Assembly (NCBI RefSeq): GCF_019898765.1
Contig: NZ_JAIOKB010000002.1
Coordinates: forward strand, 310,001 to 374,000
Direction: 5' to 3'
DNA: 64,000 nt
Source of the DNA: Sphingomonas yunnanensis
GTDB taxonomy: Bacteria; Pseudomonadota; Alphaproteobacteria; Sphingomonadales; Sphingomonadaceae
Shown here: positions 37,708-46,517 of the stretch, one piece after another
Numbering within the stretch: position 1 is the first letter of the stretch
Layout of the letters: each line of letters opens with the position of its first letter
The notes under the pieces: model-generated
Database searches by the model: none
Told to the model about the DNA's origin: nothing
Seen by the model: the letters and a program-made list of their open reading frames with translations, nothing else
Translations under genes and position numbers: made by a program

Positions 37708-38676
37708 ATGGCGGAGGTGGGGGCGGCGCTGGTCGGGCATGTCGGGCGCAAGCGGATGCGCTTCGCGCTCACCGACGCGGCCGGGCAGGTGCGCCGCGAC
37801 AGCGTGCGCAGCTTCACCGCCGATACCACCGTCAGCATCTCCGGCGCGATCATGGACTTCCTCCGCGACGCCCGCCCCGACGCGCCGCCGCGCCGCTCCG
37901 CCTTCGCGGTGGCGGGGCTGCCGCGCGGCGAGACCGTGTCGATCACGCGCGGGCGCTGGTACGTGTCGCGCTCGGGGCTGCGCGGCATGCTCGGGCACGC
38001 GCCGCTGATCCTCAACGACTTCGAGGCCGAGGCCTGGGCCTTCCACGGTGCCGACGTGCGCGCCGAGGAGCGGTTCGCGGGCGACGAGCTCTCGCTGCGC
38101 CGCGCCGGCAGCTATTGCGTGCTCGGCATGACCTCGGGCCTGGGCGTCTCGGTGCTGAGCCGCGACGACGCGGGCGCGGTGCGCGTGCTCGCCACCGAGG
38201 CGGGGCATGGCGGGTTCATCGCGGTGAGCGAGGAGCTGGCGCGGCTCGCCGCCGAGATCTTCCCGGGCCGCTACCCGGTGGTGGCCGAGGACCTGCTCTC
38301 CGCGCCGGGGCTGGTGCGCCTGTACGAGACGCTGGCGCGCCGCCGCCACACCGCGCCGCGCTGGACCAGCGCCGAGGACATCACGCGCGCCATGGCCTCG
38401 GACCCGCTCGCGCGCGAGGCCTGCACCTGGCTGTGCCGTGCCTTCTGGAGCTACGCCGGCCAGCTCGCGATCATCTACGGCGCGTGGGACGGGGTGATCG
38501 TCACCGGCGGGCTGGCGGCGGCGCTGCGCCCGCTGCTGCGACTGGCGGAGATGGCGCCGCTGTTCGCGGGGAGCGGCAAATATGCGCGGCTGCTGGCGAC
38601 CGTGCCGCGGGTCTATGCCGCGCTCGACGACGGCGAGCTGGCCGGCGCGGCCGAGGCGCTGCGGCACATGGGGTGA
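37708..38676 (+). CDS. Glucokinase-like protein
   Basis: A 322-residue protein of the bacterial Glk family (ASKHA kinases). Recognisable regions are LVGHVGRKRMRFAL (where Glk normally has D-I-G-G-T-N), FAVAGLPRGETVSIT, GHAPLILNDFEAEAWAF (the N-D-F catalytic block), CVLGMTSGLGVSVL (normally G-x-G-T-G-L-G) and LATEAGHGGFIAV (normally E-G-G-H). Several key positions differ: the N-terminal phosphate loop has lost its Asp and the ADP loop reads M-T-S-G-L-G. The catalytic N-D and a Glu-His remain. It may be an altered kinase, a regulator or a non-catalytic relative. Strong site AAGGGAGAG precedes the ATG. Confidence 0.75.
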   Translation: MAEVGAALVGHVGRKRMRFALTDAAGQVRRDSVRSFTADTTVSISGAIMDFLRDARPDAPPRRSAFAVAGLPRGETVSITRGRWYVSRSGLRGMLGHAPLILNDFEAEAWAFHGADVRAEERFAGDELSLRRAGSYCVLGMTSGLGVSVLSRDDAGAVRVLATEAGHGGFIAVSEELARLAAEIFPGRYPVVAEDLLSAPGLVRLYETLARRRHTAPRWTSAEDITRAMASDPLAREACTWLCRAFWSYAGQLAIIYGAWDGVIVTGGLAAALRPLLRLAEMAPLFAGSGKYARLLATVPRVYAALDDGELAGAAEALRHMG

Positions 38677-38715
38677 GGCGGCCGGGAGCGTTCGACGTGC
38701 GCTCGCCTTGCCCTG

Positions 38716-39444
38716 CTACGCCGGCTCGGCCAGCGTCAGGATCGACACGCCGATCGGCATCGGCACCCGCCCCACCAGGTGGCGCTCGACGCGAAAGACG
38801 CGCTCGAACAATGCGTTGAGCGGCGCCGCCGGGGGCGAATCGTCGCTGTCGTCGCGCCCGGTCAGCCGCCCCGCGACGCGCGCCGCGGCCGCCAGCGGGA
38901 ACAGCAAGGAGTTGAAATAGGTCAGCCCGCGCTCCTTCAGCCCGGCGGCGCGGATCGCGCGCACCAGGCTGGGCTTGGAATAGCGGCGGTGGTGGTGGTT
39001 CACCACGTCGTGCGCGCTCCACATCCACTGGTGCGCGGGCACCGCGATCAGGATCTTGCCGCCGGGTCTCAGGCACGCGCGCATCGCCGCCAGCGCGGCG
39101 ACGTCGTCCTCGATATGTTCGACCACGTCGAGCACCGCGACCAGGTCATAGGCGCCGCGCTCGACGCCGGGCAGCTCGGGCAGCGGCGCGGCGCCGACCG
39201 CGCGGCCGAGCCGATCGCTCGCGATCGCGCGCGCGGCGGGGTCGATCTCGATCGCGTCGACCGTGCCGAACTGCGCCAGCATCGGCAGGTTGTGCCCGGT
39301 GCCGCAGCCGATCTCGAGGATGCGCGCGTCGGCGGGGAGCCGCGCCTCGCGCGTGAGGAAATCGGCGAGCACGTCGCGGCGCGCGCGATACCACCAGTGG
39401 GTCGAGTCGTGCTCCGCCATGCGGTCGTAGACGCGGCGGTCCAT
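38716..39444 (-). CDS. Class I SAM-dependent methyltransferase
   Basis: A 242-residue Rossmann methyltransferase. Motif I is ILEIGCGTGHNLPML; an acidic loop DAIEIDPAA follows, then DLVAVLDVVEHIEDDVAAL (the D-V-x-E-H element) and LRPGGKILIAVPAHQWMWS. The C-terminal part has a hydrophobic helix (LFPLAAAARVAG) typical of methyltransferases attached to glycan pathways. Substrate unknown. The gene reads leftward behind the GtrA gene (20 bases apart) and next to a divergent GT-C gene, a combination typical of modules for polyprenyl-linked sugars. Confidence 0.85.
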   Translation of the reverse strand: MDRRVYDRMAEHDSTHWWYRARRDVLADFLTREARLPADARILEIGCGTGHNLPMLAQFGTVDAIEIDPAARAIASDRLGRAVGAAPLPELPGVERGAYDLVAVLDVVEHIEDDVAALAAMRACLRPGGKILIAVPAHQWMWSAHDVVNHHHRRYSKPSLVRAIRAAGLKERGLTYFNSLLFPLAAAARVAGRLTGRDDSDDSPPAAPLNALFERVFRVERHLVGRVPMPIGVSILTLAEPA

Positions 39445-39463
39445 CAGCGATCAGCCTTCATAT

Positions 39464-39898
39464 CTACGCGAACACCCAGTTGCGCTGGAGCCAGAAGGTC
39501 AGCAGCGGCACCACCGACACCGCGGGCACCAGCGGCCACCATGTCGGCCCGTGGAAGAAGGGGCCGGTCACCAGCACCCAGGTGAAGCCCTGCTGGAGGA
39601 AGAAACCGAACAGCTGCACCAGGAAGAAGCGCCGCGCGGTGCGCGCGCCCCGGGTGCCATGGCCGCGGAAGCTCACCGCGCCGTGCGCGAAGCGACCGAT
39701 GAAGGTCACGCTGAGAAAGGCGACCACCACCGCCAGGTTCGGGTTCATCACATAGGTGGCGAGCGGCCAGTAGACCAGGGCGTAGAGCGCGGTCATCACC
39801 CCGCCGGTCACGCCGAAGCGCACCAGCTGCCAGACCATCTCGCGCTGTGAGGAAGACGCCGGCGGCGGGGACGACGGGGATGAGTGAGACGCTGCCAA
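39464..39898 (-). CDS. GtrA family membrane protein
   Basis: A 144-residue protein with four helices and the GtrA pattern: LVRFGVTGGVMTALYALVYW, VVVAFLSVTFIGRFAHGAVS, and a last helix with VVPLLTFWLQRNWVFA (the N-x-x-W-x-F end). GtrA proteins help flip or supply polyprenyl-phosphate-linked sugars for surface glycan modification. The N-terminal ~18 residues are serine/proline-rich. It is followed by the methyltransferase on the same strand and diverges from a GT-C-like gene. Confidence 0.85.
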   Translation of the reverse strand: MAASHSSPSSPPPASSSQREMVWQLVRFGVTGGVMTALYALVYWPLATYVMNPNLAVVVAFLSVTFIGRFAHGAVSFRGHGTRGARTARRFFLVQLFGFFLQQGFTWVLVTGPFFHGPTWWPLVPAVSVVPLLTFWLQRNWVFA

Positions 39899-39972
39899 AA
39901 CCTTGCCCTTTGCGCCGCCGGGGCTAGACGCGGCTGCGGCTCTATCGCGCGCGGCGGCCGGAAGGAAGCGTT

Positions 39973-41796
39973 TTGGATATGCAGGGGCGGGACGCCGGGC
40001 CGGGTGAGCGCGACACGATGCGCGACCGGCTGGAGCGAGCGGCGCGCGTGATCGATCGCGACTGGCTGCGGCTGTCGCTGCTCGCCTGGCTCGCGATCGC
40101 GGCCTGGTTCGTGTGGCAGCGCTGGGCCGCGATCCACTGGCTGTCGCTGGGCGATACCGACGACAATATGCGGCTGATGCAGGTGCGCGCGCTGCTGAAC
40201 GGCCAGGGCTGGTACGACCTGCGCGACTATCGGCTCAACCCGCCGGCCGGGTTCGACATCCACTGGTCGCGGCTGGTCGACCTGCCGATCGCGGGGCTGA
40301 TCCTGCTGCTGCGCCCGCTGCTCGGCTACGCCGAGGCGGAGCGGCTGGCGTGCGGCATCGCCCCGCTGCTGCCCGCGGCGGTGACACTGGTGGCGCTGGG
40401 CGCGACGCTGCGGCGGCTGATCCACCCGCTCGCCTGGGGGCTGGCGCCCGCTTTGTTCCTCGCCACCAACGTGACGCTCGGCATGTTCCTGCCCGACCGG
40501 ATCGACCATCACGGCTGGCAGCTGGCGATGCTGGCGGTGACGGTGGCGGGGCTGTGCGACCCGCGCGGCGCGCGCGGCGGCGCGCTGGTGGGGATCGCCA
40601 CCGCGCTGTCGCTGACGATCGGGCTGGAGATGCTGCCCTATGCCGCCATGTCGGGCGCGATCATCGCGCTCGCCTGGGTGGTCGACCGCGGCGAGCGCGA
40701 CCGGCTCGCGGTCTACGCGCTGACGCTCGCGGGCGGGAGCGCGGCGGGCTACGCGGGGTTCGCCTCCTACGCCAACCGCGTGCTGCGCTGCGACGCGCTC
40801 ACCCCGGTGTGGCTGTCGGTGGTGGTGCTCGCGGGCGGCCTGCTGCTGCTGCTCGCGCTGGCCGACCCAAGGAAGCCGGCGGTGCGGCTGGTGCTGGCGC
40901 TGGCGGCGGGGGCGGCGGTGGCGGCCTTCTTCGCGCTCGCTTTCCCGCAATGCCTCGGCCGCCCCGAGCAGGTGTCGGACGAGCTCTACACCACCTGGCT
41001 CGCCAACGTGCGCGAGGCCAAGCCGATCTACCGCCACCCGCTGCGGATCGCGCTGCCGATCGTGACGCTGCCGCTGATCGGGCTCATCGGCGCGCTGCTG
41101 GCGACGTGGCGCGCGCGGCGCACGCCGGAACTGCGCGGCTGGGCCTGTGTCGCGCTGTTCGGCGCCTTCGCCGCACTGATGCTGCTGTGGCAGGCGCGCG
41201 CCGGGCCGGCGGCGCAGCTGCTCGCGATCCCGGGCGCGGCGGCGCTGGCCTGGGCGACGCTGCCCTGGCTGCTCGCGCCGCGCTACTGGCCCGCCAAGGC
41301 GTTCGCGGCGGTGGCGGTGTTCGTGCTGGTGTCGGGGAGCTTCACCCAGCTGGCGATCGACTGGTTCCAGATCGACCGCCCCAGCGCCTATGTCCGCCGC
41401 GTCAACAAGGCCACCGGGCGGTGCATGACGATCCCCGCGATGGCGCCGCTCAACCGGCTGCCGCGCCAGACGATCTTCACCTTCGTCGACATCGGCCCGC
41501 GGCTGATCACGCTGACCCACCACGACGCCATCGCGGGGCCGTACCATCGCAACGGCGACGCGATCCTCGACGTCCACCACGCCTTCAAGGGCACGCCCGA
41601 GCTGGCGCACGCGATCATGAAGCGCCACGGCGCGACCTTGCTGCTGGTGTGCCCCGACATGGCCGAGTCGACCAACTATCGCGCCAAGGCGCCGGGCGGC
41701 TTCTACGCGCGGCTGGCGCGCGGCGAGCGGTTCGACTGGCTGGTGCCGGTGCCGCTGCGGAAGGGCTCGCCGTTCCGGGCGTTCCGGATCGACTAG
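39973..41796 (+). CDS. Polytopic GT-C-type membrane glycosyltransferase (STT3/AglB-like)
   Basis: A 607-residue protein with about 12 helices. After the first helix the periplasmic loop reads WLSLGDTDDNMRLMQVRALL, with the D-D pair of GT-C enzymes in the first loop, then FDIHWSRLVDLPIAG. A second loop holds PDRIDHHGWQLAML. The large soluble C-terminal part (~residues 455-607) contains CMTIPAMAPLNRLPRQTIF and LLVCPDMAES. The family resembles oligosaccharyltransferases and lipid-sugar transferases, using polyprenyl-phosphate sugars in the periplasm. With GtrA and the methyltransferase next door it suggests a sugar modification of a surface glycan or protein. Confidence 0.7.
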   Translation: MDMQGRDAGPGERDTMRDRLERAARVIDRDWLRLSLLAWLAIAAWFVWQRWAAIHWLSLGDTDDNMRLMQVRALLNGQGWYDLRDYRLNPPAGFDIHWSRLVDLPIAGLILLLRPLLGYAEAERLACGIAPLLPAAVTLVALGATLRRLIHPLAWGLAPALFLATNVTLGMFLPDRIDHHGWQLAMLAVTVAGLCDPRGARGGALVGIATALSLTIGLEMLPYAAMSGAIIALAWVVDRGERDRLAVYALTLAGGSAAGYAGFASYANRVLRCDALTPVWLSVVVLAGGLLLLLALADPRKPAVRLVLALAAGAAVAAFFALAFPQCLGRPEQVSDELYTTWLANVREAKPIYRHPLRIALPIVTLPLIGLIGALLATWRARRTPELRGWACVALFGAFAALMLLWQARAGPAAQLLAIPGAAALAWATLPWLLAPRYWPAKAFAAVAVFVLVSGSFTQLAIDWFQIDRPSAYVRRVNKATGRCMTIPAMAPLNRLPRQTIFTFVDIGPRLITLTHHDAIAGPYHRNGDAILDVHHAFKGTPELAHAIMKRHGATLLLVCPDMAESTNYRAKAPGGFYARLARGERFDWLVPVPLRKGSPFRAFRID

Positions 41797-41841
41797 CGGG
41801 CGTCGACGGCGGCGGGGAGAACGCCCTCTCCTTTCCCCCTT

Positions 41842-41940
41842 CCGTCATCCCGGACCCGGTCCGGGATCCACCGTGGCGCGCACCCGGTGGCCGCGGGGCA
41901 GGCGGGCGGGTGTATCCCCGACCAAGTCCGGGATGACGGA
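41842..41940. repeat. Paired inverted intergenic repeat, GTCATCCCGGACC family
   Basis: CCGTCATCCCGGACCCGGTC...GGGATCCACCGTGG at 41842-41876 and the inverted half GTGTATCCCCGACCAAGTCC...GGGATGACGG at 41910-41940. The outer GTCATCC and GGATCCACCGTGG ends are the same as in the repeats at 3.1 and 35.9 kb, whereas the hairpin tip differs (GGACCCGGTCC). The rest of 41797-42056 has no gene. Confidence 0.8.
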
Positions 41941-42056
41941 GTAGGCGGGAGCGTCCCGCTTCACGCCTCCACCGACGTCGACACTTGGCCCGAGCACGGG
42001 AACAGCCGGCCCGCAGCACCTTCCCCGCGCCACCCGCGCCCGCTACGACGCCCGGG

Positions 42057-42728
42057 ATGGCCTCCCGACCCCACGCCCCGATCCCGCGCTCGCTGTTCGC
42101 CCTGTCGATCTTCTACGGCGGGATGGTCTGCATCGCCGGGGTGCTCGGCAACAAGCAGGTGTCGCTCGGGCCGATCTCGGCGCTGGGGCCGCTGGTGGGG
42201 CTGCCGCCGCTCGCGGTGGAGGCGGGGATCTTCGCCTTCCTGCTGCTGGTGGTTACCTCCAGCGCGATCGCCGAGCTGCACGGGCAGAAGGTCGCGGGCA
42301 GGCTGGTGCTGATGGGCTTCGTGCCGCTGCTCGTCTCGATGGGGTTGACCCTGGTGGTGCTCGAGCTGCCCGCCGCGCCCGAGATGGACCGCGCGCATCT
42401 CGCCGCCTTCGAGCAGATGATGGGCGCGACGCCGTGGATCTGGGCGGGCGGCATCGTCGCCTACGGCGTGTCGCAGACGCTCAACGTCACGATCTTCTCC
42501 TGGCTCAAGGGGCGCGAGGGCGGGCGGCTGCTGTGGTTCCGCGCCGCGACCGCCAGCGCGCTGAGCCAGATCGTCGACTCGGTGCTGTTCATCTCGATCG
42601 CCTTCGGCCTCTCCGCGGTGGGCTGGCTGATGGCGGGGCAGATGCTGGCGAAGGTGGTGCTGTCGATCGTGCTGGTGCCGCCGCTGATCTACCTGATGGT
42701 CGCGCTGGGCCGCCGGCTTGACGGCTGA
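42057..42728 (+). CDS. Queuosine precursor transporter (YhhQ family)
   Basis: A 223-residue protein with six helices. Family blocks: SIFYGGMVCIAGVLGNKQV, LAVEAGIFAFLLLVVTSSAI, AELHGQK (a charged turn) and ASALSQIVDSVLFISIAFGL with the conserved Q-x-x-D-S helix. YhhQ imports queuosine precursors (preQ0/preQ1) for tRNA modification. Start at 42057 is the first ATG that keeps the conserved region in register; earlier codons extend into the repeat. argB follows 26 bases later. Confidence 0.85.
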   Translation: MASRPHAPIPRSLFALSIFYGGMVCIAGVLGNKQVSLGPISALGPLVGLPPLAVEAGIFAFLLLVVTSSAIAELHGQKVAGRLVLMGFVPLLVSMGLTLVVLELPAAPEMDRAHLAAFEQMMGATPWIWAGGIVAYGVSQTLNVTIFSWLKGREGGRLLWFRAATASALSQIVDSVLFISIAFGLSAVGWLMAGQMLAKVVLSIVLVPPLIYLMVALGRRLDG

Positions 42729-42754
42729 CCTTTCGCCCCCGCCCCCGCGCCGCT

Positions 42755-43672
42755 ATGGCGCCGCGGATGACCGATCCGACCCCCGCCGCCGCGCTCCCCC
42801 CGTCGCTTAAGGCCGAGACGCTGGTGGAGGCGCTGCCCTATCTCCAGCGCTATGCCGGCAAGACCTTCGTGGTGAAATACGGCGGCCACGCGATGGGCGA
42901 GCCCGAGGCGCAGGCGGATTTCGCCGAGGACGTGGTGCTGCTCAAGGCGGTCGGCATCAACCCGGTGGTGGTGCACGGCGGCGGACCGCAGATCGGCAGC
43001 ATGCTCAAGCGGCTGGGCGTCGAGTCGCGGTTCGTCGACGGCCTGCGCGTGACCGACGCGGAGACCGCGCAGATCGCCGAGATGGTCCTGGCCGGATCGA
43101 TCAACAAGGAGATCGTCGGCTGGATCGGCCGCGCCGGCGGGCGCGCGGTCGGCATCTCGGGCAAGGACGCCGGTCTGGTGCGGGCCGAGAAGGTCGGCGG
43201 GCGCGACCCCGATCCGCTGCAGGGGATCGAGCGCAAGGTCGACCTCGGCTTCGTCGGCGAGCCGGTCGCGGTCGACCGCCGCATCATCGATTCGCTCAGC
43301 CGCGACGGCATCATCCCGGTGATCGCGCCGATCGGCATCGGCGCCGACGGCCACACCTACAACATCAACGCCGACACGATGGCGGGCGCGATCGCCGCGG
43401 CGCTGGGCGCGGCACGCTTCTTCCTGCTGACCGACGTCGCGGGCGTGCTCGACCGCGACGGCCAGCTGCTCACCGACCTCGACCCCGCGGCGATCCGGCG
43501 GCTGCGCGAGGAGGGCACGATCAGGGGCGGGATGATCCCCAAGCTGGAGACCTGCGTCGCCGCGGTCGAGGCCGGGGTCGACGCCGCGGTGGTGCTCGAC
43601 GGCCGCGTGCCGCACGCGATGCTGCTCGAGATCTTCACGCGGCGCGGCGCGGGCACGCTGATCCGGCGGTGA
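42755..43672 (+). CDS. argB: Acetylglutamate kinase
   Basis: A 305-residue amino-acid kinase for the second step of arginine synthesis. Blocks: FVVKYGGHAMGEPEAQADFA (K-x-G-G), KAVGINPVVVHGGGPQIGSM, RVTDAETAQIAEMVLAGSIN, VGISGKDAGL and FFLLTDVAGVLD, then GTIRGGMIPKLETCVAAVE. The N-terminal extension of ~20 residues (proline/alanine) precedes the fold and is common in arginine-sensitive hexameric NAGKs. An alternative ATG at 42767 exists. No other arg genes are nearby. Confidence 0.95.
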   Translation: MAPRMTDPTPAAALPPSLKAETLVEALPYLQRYAGKTFVVKYGGHAMGEPEAQADFAEDVVLLKAVGINPVVVHGGGPQIGSMLKRLGVESRFVDGLRVTDAETAQIAEMVLAGSINKEIVGWIGRAGGRAVGISGKDAGLVRAEKVGGRDPDPLQGIERKVDLGFVGEPVAVDRRIIDSLSRDGIIPVIAPIGIGADGHTYNINADTMAGAIAAALGAARFFLLTDVAGVLDRDGQLLTDLDPAAIRRLREEGTIRGGMIPKLETCVAAVEAGVDAAVVLDGRVPHAMLLEIFTRRGAGTLIRR

Positions 43673-43680
43673 GGGGGGTG

Positions 43681-43826
43681 TAGATCCTCCCCGCTCGGCG
43701 GTGAGGGGGACCGCTCGCGAAGCGAGTGGTGGAGCGGGCTCGCCGCGAACGCACCGGCTCGTATACGGAAGCCCCCCTCCACCATGCTTCGCATGGTTCC
43801 CCTCCCCGCGAGCGGGGAGGAGCTAG
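43681..43826. repeat. Paired inverted intergenic repeat, AGATCCTCCCC family
   Basis: TAGATCCTCCCCGCTCGGCG then GAGGGGGACCGCTCGCGAAG to about 43742, and an inverted partner CCCCCCTCCACCATGCTTCG then CCCCTCCCCGCGAGCGGGGA ending GGAGCTAG near 43826. Each half has two nested hairpins. It is the same design as the repeats at 55.6 and 62.3 kb. Sits between argB and the yggT gene. Confidence 0.8.
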
Positions 43827-43920
43827 ATCGGCACCGACGTCGACCCCCGCCCCACACCCCGCTGGCACAGGCCGCGCCAGTGCCCTATATGACCGATACA
43901 CCATCACGGAGACGCCGCGC

Positions 43921-44229
43921 GTGCTGACGCTCACCATCATCCAGATCCTGCAGGTGCTGATCTCGTTCGTGCGCTGGATCATCATCATCCAGTTCATCCT
44001 GTCGCTGCTGATCGTGTTCAACATCATCAACACCTCCAGCCCGTTCATCCGCGGGCTGCACGACGGGCTCGACCGGCTGACCGAGCCGCTCTACCGCCCG
44101 ATCCGCCGCCTGCTGCCCGCCACCGGCGGGATCGACTTCGCGCCGATGGTGGTGCTGCTCGGGCTGGTGATCCTCAACATCATCCTCAACAACATCGCCG
44201 CGAGCGTGCTGGTGGGCGCCGCCGTCTGA
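43921..44229 (+). CDS. YggT family membrane protein
   Basis: A 102-residue protein with two membrane segments characteristic of Ygg[21 protein letters not shown] with [16 protein letters not shown], the amphipathic [20 protein letters not shown] hinge (E-P-x-x-R-P-x-R) and [20 protein letters not shown]. YggT-type proteins are implicated in membrane integrity, potassium homeostasis and division-site functions. The start is GTG 43921 with CACGGAG upstream; earlier in-frame codons run through the repeat. It is followed immediately by the DUF167 gene, the normal yggT-yggU pairing. Confidence 0.88.
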   Translation: MLTLTIIQILQVLISFVRWIIIIQFILSLLIVFNIINTSSPFIRGLHDGLDRLTEPLYRPIRRLLPATGGIDFAPMVVLLGLVILNIILNNIAASVLVGAAV

Positions 44230-44267
44230 GCGCCTGGCGCGCGACCGCGGACGGGATCGCGCTCGCT

Positions 44268-44528
44268 GTGCGCGTGACGCCGCGCGGCGGGCACGACTCG
44301 CTGGCCTCGGGCACCGAGGAGCATCTCGCCGCGCGCCTCTCCGCCGCCCCGGTCGACGGCGCCGCCAACGAGGCGCTGGTCGCGCTGGTGGCGCGCCACT
44401 TCGGCGTGGCGAAGCGCGACGTGGCGCTGGTGGCGGGCCAGACCGCGCGGCTCAAGCGGCTGACGATCAAAGGCGACCCCGCGGCGCTGGCACAGCGCGC
44501 CGCTTCGCTCTATGCGGCCGAGTCATGA
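44268..44528 (+). CDS. DUF167 (YggU-like) family protein
   Basis: 86 residues from GTG 44268, family blocks [35 protein letters not shown] and [12 protein letters not shown]. The family usually starts ~14 residues earlier with a W-x-x-T-x-D-G-l-x-l strand. That sequence is present upstream in frame ([15 protein letters not shown]) but no ATG, GTG or TTG lies before it; the only near-cognate codon is a CTG at 44226 that overlaps the yggT stop. The true start may therefore be CTG 44226. Function of DUF167 is unknown. The stop overlaps the folD ATG by four bases. Confidence 0.85.
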   Translation: MRVTPRGGHDSLASGTEEHLAARLSAAPVDGAANEALVALVARHFGVAKRDVALVAGQTARLKRLTIKGDPAALAQRAASLYAAES

Positions 44529-45394
44529 CCGCCCGCCTCATCGACGGAAAAGCCTTCGCCGCCGCGCTGCGCGACCGTGTCGCCACCGCCGCCGCCGCCT
44601 TCACCGAGGCCGCCGGGCGCCAGCCGGGACTCGCGGTGGTGCTGGTCGGCGAGGACGCAGCCTCGTCGGTCTATGTCCGCTCCAAGGGCAAGGCGACGCT
44701 GGCCGCGGGCATGGCGAGCTTCGAGCACCGCCTCCCCGCCGAGACGACGCAGGACACGCTGATCGCCCTCGTCGACCGGCTCAACGCCGACCCGGCGGTG
44801 GACGGCATCCTCGTCCAGCTGCCGCTGCCGCGCCACATCGACGAGCGCGCGGTGATCGCGCGGGTCGACCCCGACAAGGACGTCGACGGCTTCCACCCGC
44901 TCAACGCCGGGCGGCTCGCCACCGGGCTGGACGCGCTGGTGCCGTGCACGCCGCTCGGCTGCCTGATGCTGCTGCGCGACGTCCACCCGCATCTCGCCGG
45001 GCTGGAGGCGGTGGTGATCGGCCGCTCGAACATCGTCGGCAAACCGATGGCGGCGCTGCTGCTCCAGGAGAGCTGCACCGTGACGACGGTGCACAGCCGC
45101 ACGCGCGACGTGATGGCGCATGTGCGCATGGCCGATATCGTCGTCGCCGCGGTCGGCATCCCCGGCTTCGTCCAGCCCGAGTGGATCAAGCCGGGTGCGA
45201 CCGTGATCGACGTCGGCATCAACCGCGTCGAGGGCGGGCTGGTCGGCGACGTCGACCCGCGCGTCGCCGAGGTGGCGAGGGCGATCACCCCGGTGCCGGG
45301 CGGGGTCGGGCCGATGACGATCGCGGTGCTGCTGCGCAACACCGTCGTCGCGGCGGCGCGCCGCGCCGGGCTGGCGGCGGACCCGTCGCTCTGA
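44525..45394 (+). CDS. folD: Bifunctional methylenetetrahydrofolate dehydrogenase/methenyltetrahydrofolate cyclohydrolase
   Basis: A 289-residue FolD. Blocks: [20 protein letters not shown] (catalytic Lys), [59 protein letters not shown] (NADP site) and [19 protein letters not shown]. It interconverts one-carbon folates in the cytoplasm. The ATG overlaps the DUF167 stop (ATGA), and the marC-like gene starts one base after its own stop, so yggT, DUF167, folD and marC look like one operon. Confidence 0.97.
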   Translation: MTARLIDGKAFAAALRDRVATAAAAFTEAAGRQPGLAVVLVGEDAASSVYVRSKGKATLAAGMASFEHRLPAETTQDTLIALVDRLNADPAVDGILVQLPLPRHIDERAVIARVDPDKDVDGFHPLNAGRLATGLDALVPCTPLGCLMLLRDVHPHLAGLEAVVIGRSNIVGKPMAALLLQESCTVTTVHSRTRDVMAHVRMADIVVAAVGIPGFVQPEWIKPGATVIDVGINRVEGGLVGDVDPRVAEVARAITPVPGGVGPMTIAVLLRNTVVAAARRAGLAADPSL

Positions 45395-45395
45395 G

Positions 45396-46013
45396 ATGGT
45401 CGAGCTGTTCGTCTCGTCCTTCGTCACGCTGTTCCTGATCATCGACCCGCCCGGCTGCGCGCCGATCTTCGCCGGGCTGACCGCGGGCGCCACCCCGGCG
45501 CATCGCCGCGCCATGGCGATCCGCGCGGTGGTGGCGGCGGCGGGGATCCTGCTGCTGTTCGCGCTGGCGGGCGAGCCGTTGCTCCACGCGCTCGGGATCG
45601 AGCTCGCCTCGTTCCGCATCGCGGGCGGGCTGATGCTGTTCCTGATCGCGCTCGAGATGGTGTTCGAGAAGCGCACGCAGCGCCGCGAGGACCGCGCCGC
45701 CAAGGTGACCGCGGAGGAGGCGGACGACGTCTCGATCTTCCCGATGGCGATGCCGATGATCGCGGGCCCGGGCTCGATCGCGACGGTGATGCTGCTGATG
45801 GCGCGCAGCAACGGCCTCGAGCGCTCGGCGGTGGTGATGGCGGCGCTGGGCGCGAACCTGCTGCTGATGCTGGGCTCGCTGCTGGCGGCAGGGCCGATCA
45901 TGCGGATCCTCGGCGCCAAGATCGAGGCGGTGATCACGCGGCTGCTCGGCGTGCTGCTCGCGGCGCTGGCGGTGCAGTTCGTGATCGACGGGGTGGTCGA
46001 GCAGCTCAAGTGA
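45396..46013 (+). CDS. MarC family membrane protein
   Basis: A 205-residue protein with six helices. Family blocks: SFVTLFLIIDPPGCAPIFAG, ALGIELASFRIAGGLMLFLI, ALEMVF (helix end) and FPMAMPMIAGPGSIATVMLL (the P-M-x-x-P-M-I-A-G-P-G motif). MarC proteins are called NAAT-type transporters; despite the name, no drug resistance role is established. It begins one base after the folD stop codon. Confidence 0.9.
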   Translation: MVELFVSSFVTLFLIIDPPGCAPIFAGLTAGATPAHRRAMAIRAVVAAAGILLLFALAGEPLLHALGIELASFRIAGGLMLFLIALEMVFEKRTQRREDRAAKVTAEEADDVSIFPMAMPMIAGPGSIATVMLLMARSNGLERSAVVMAALGANLLLMLGSLLAAGPIMRILGAKIEAVITRLLGVLLAALAVQFVIDGVVEQLK

Positions 46014-46135
46014 GCGGCGCGCGTGGCTCAGCGCGGTACAACGTCGATCAGCTATCGGGACCCTTTCCCCCCGCTGCGGCGTTCGCGCCCCACCCCCGGC
46101 TATTGTGCCGGCGTAACGACAGGGGAGTTATGTCC

Positions 46136-46459
46136 ATGAAGCGCACGCTGATCGCCGCCCTCGCCGCCACCACCGCGCTGGGCCTCGCGGCCTGCAGCGA
46201 GAAGGCGCAGGACCAGTCCGCCGCCGCGGCGAACACGATGGCCGCCGACACCGCCGCCACCACCTCGAACGCGGTGGACGACGTCGACGCCGCCACCGAC
46301 CGCGCGCTCAACTCGGCCGAGAACGGCCTCGACCGCACCGGCGCCTCGCTCCGCAACGCGGGCGACCGCACCGGCGACGCGCTGAGCAACGCGGGTGACC
46401 GCGCCGCCGACGCCACCGGCAACACGCTGGTGCGCGCGGGCGAGAAGCTGAAAGACTGA
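46136..46459 (+). CDS. Small alanine-rich lipoprotein
   Basis: A 107-residue protein. Signal: MKRTLIAALAATTALGLAAC with a textbook lipobox (LAAC) and Ser after the Cys. The mature part has heptad-like alanine-rich helices and internal repeats of the type NAGDR-x-GDALSNAGDRAAD, similar to entericidin-like and late-embryogenesis-like envelope proteins. The start at 46136 puts GGGGAG eight bases upstream; an ATG at 46130 is too close to it. No function is known; it may bind the outer membrane under stress. Confidence 0.75.
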   Translation: MKRTLIAALAATTALGLAACSEKAQDQSAAAANTMAADTAATTSNAVDDVDAATDRALNSAENGLDRTGASLRNAGDRTGDALSNAGDRAADATGNTLVRAGEKLKD

Positions 46460-46517
46460 GCCTGACCGACCCCGCCGCCGCCGCGCCAGCGCGCGCGGCG
46501 GCGCTCGACGCCCCGGG

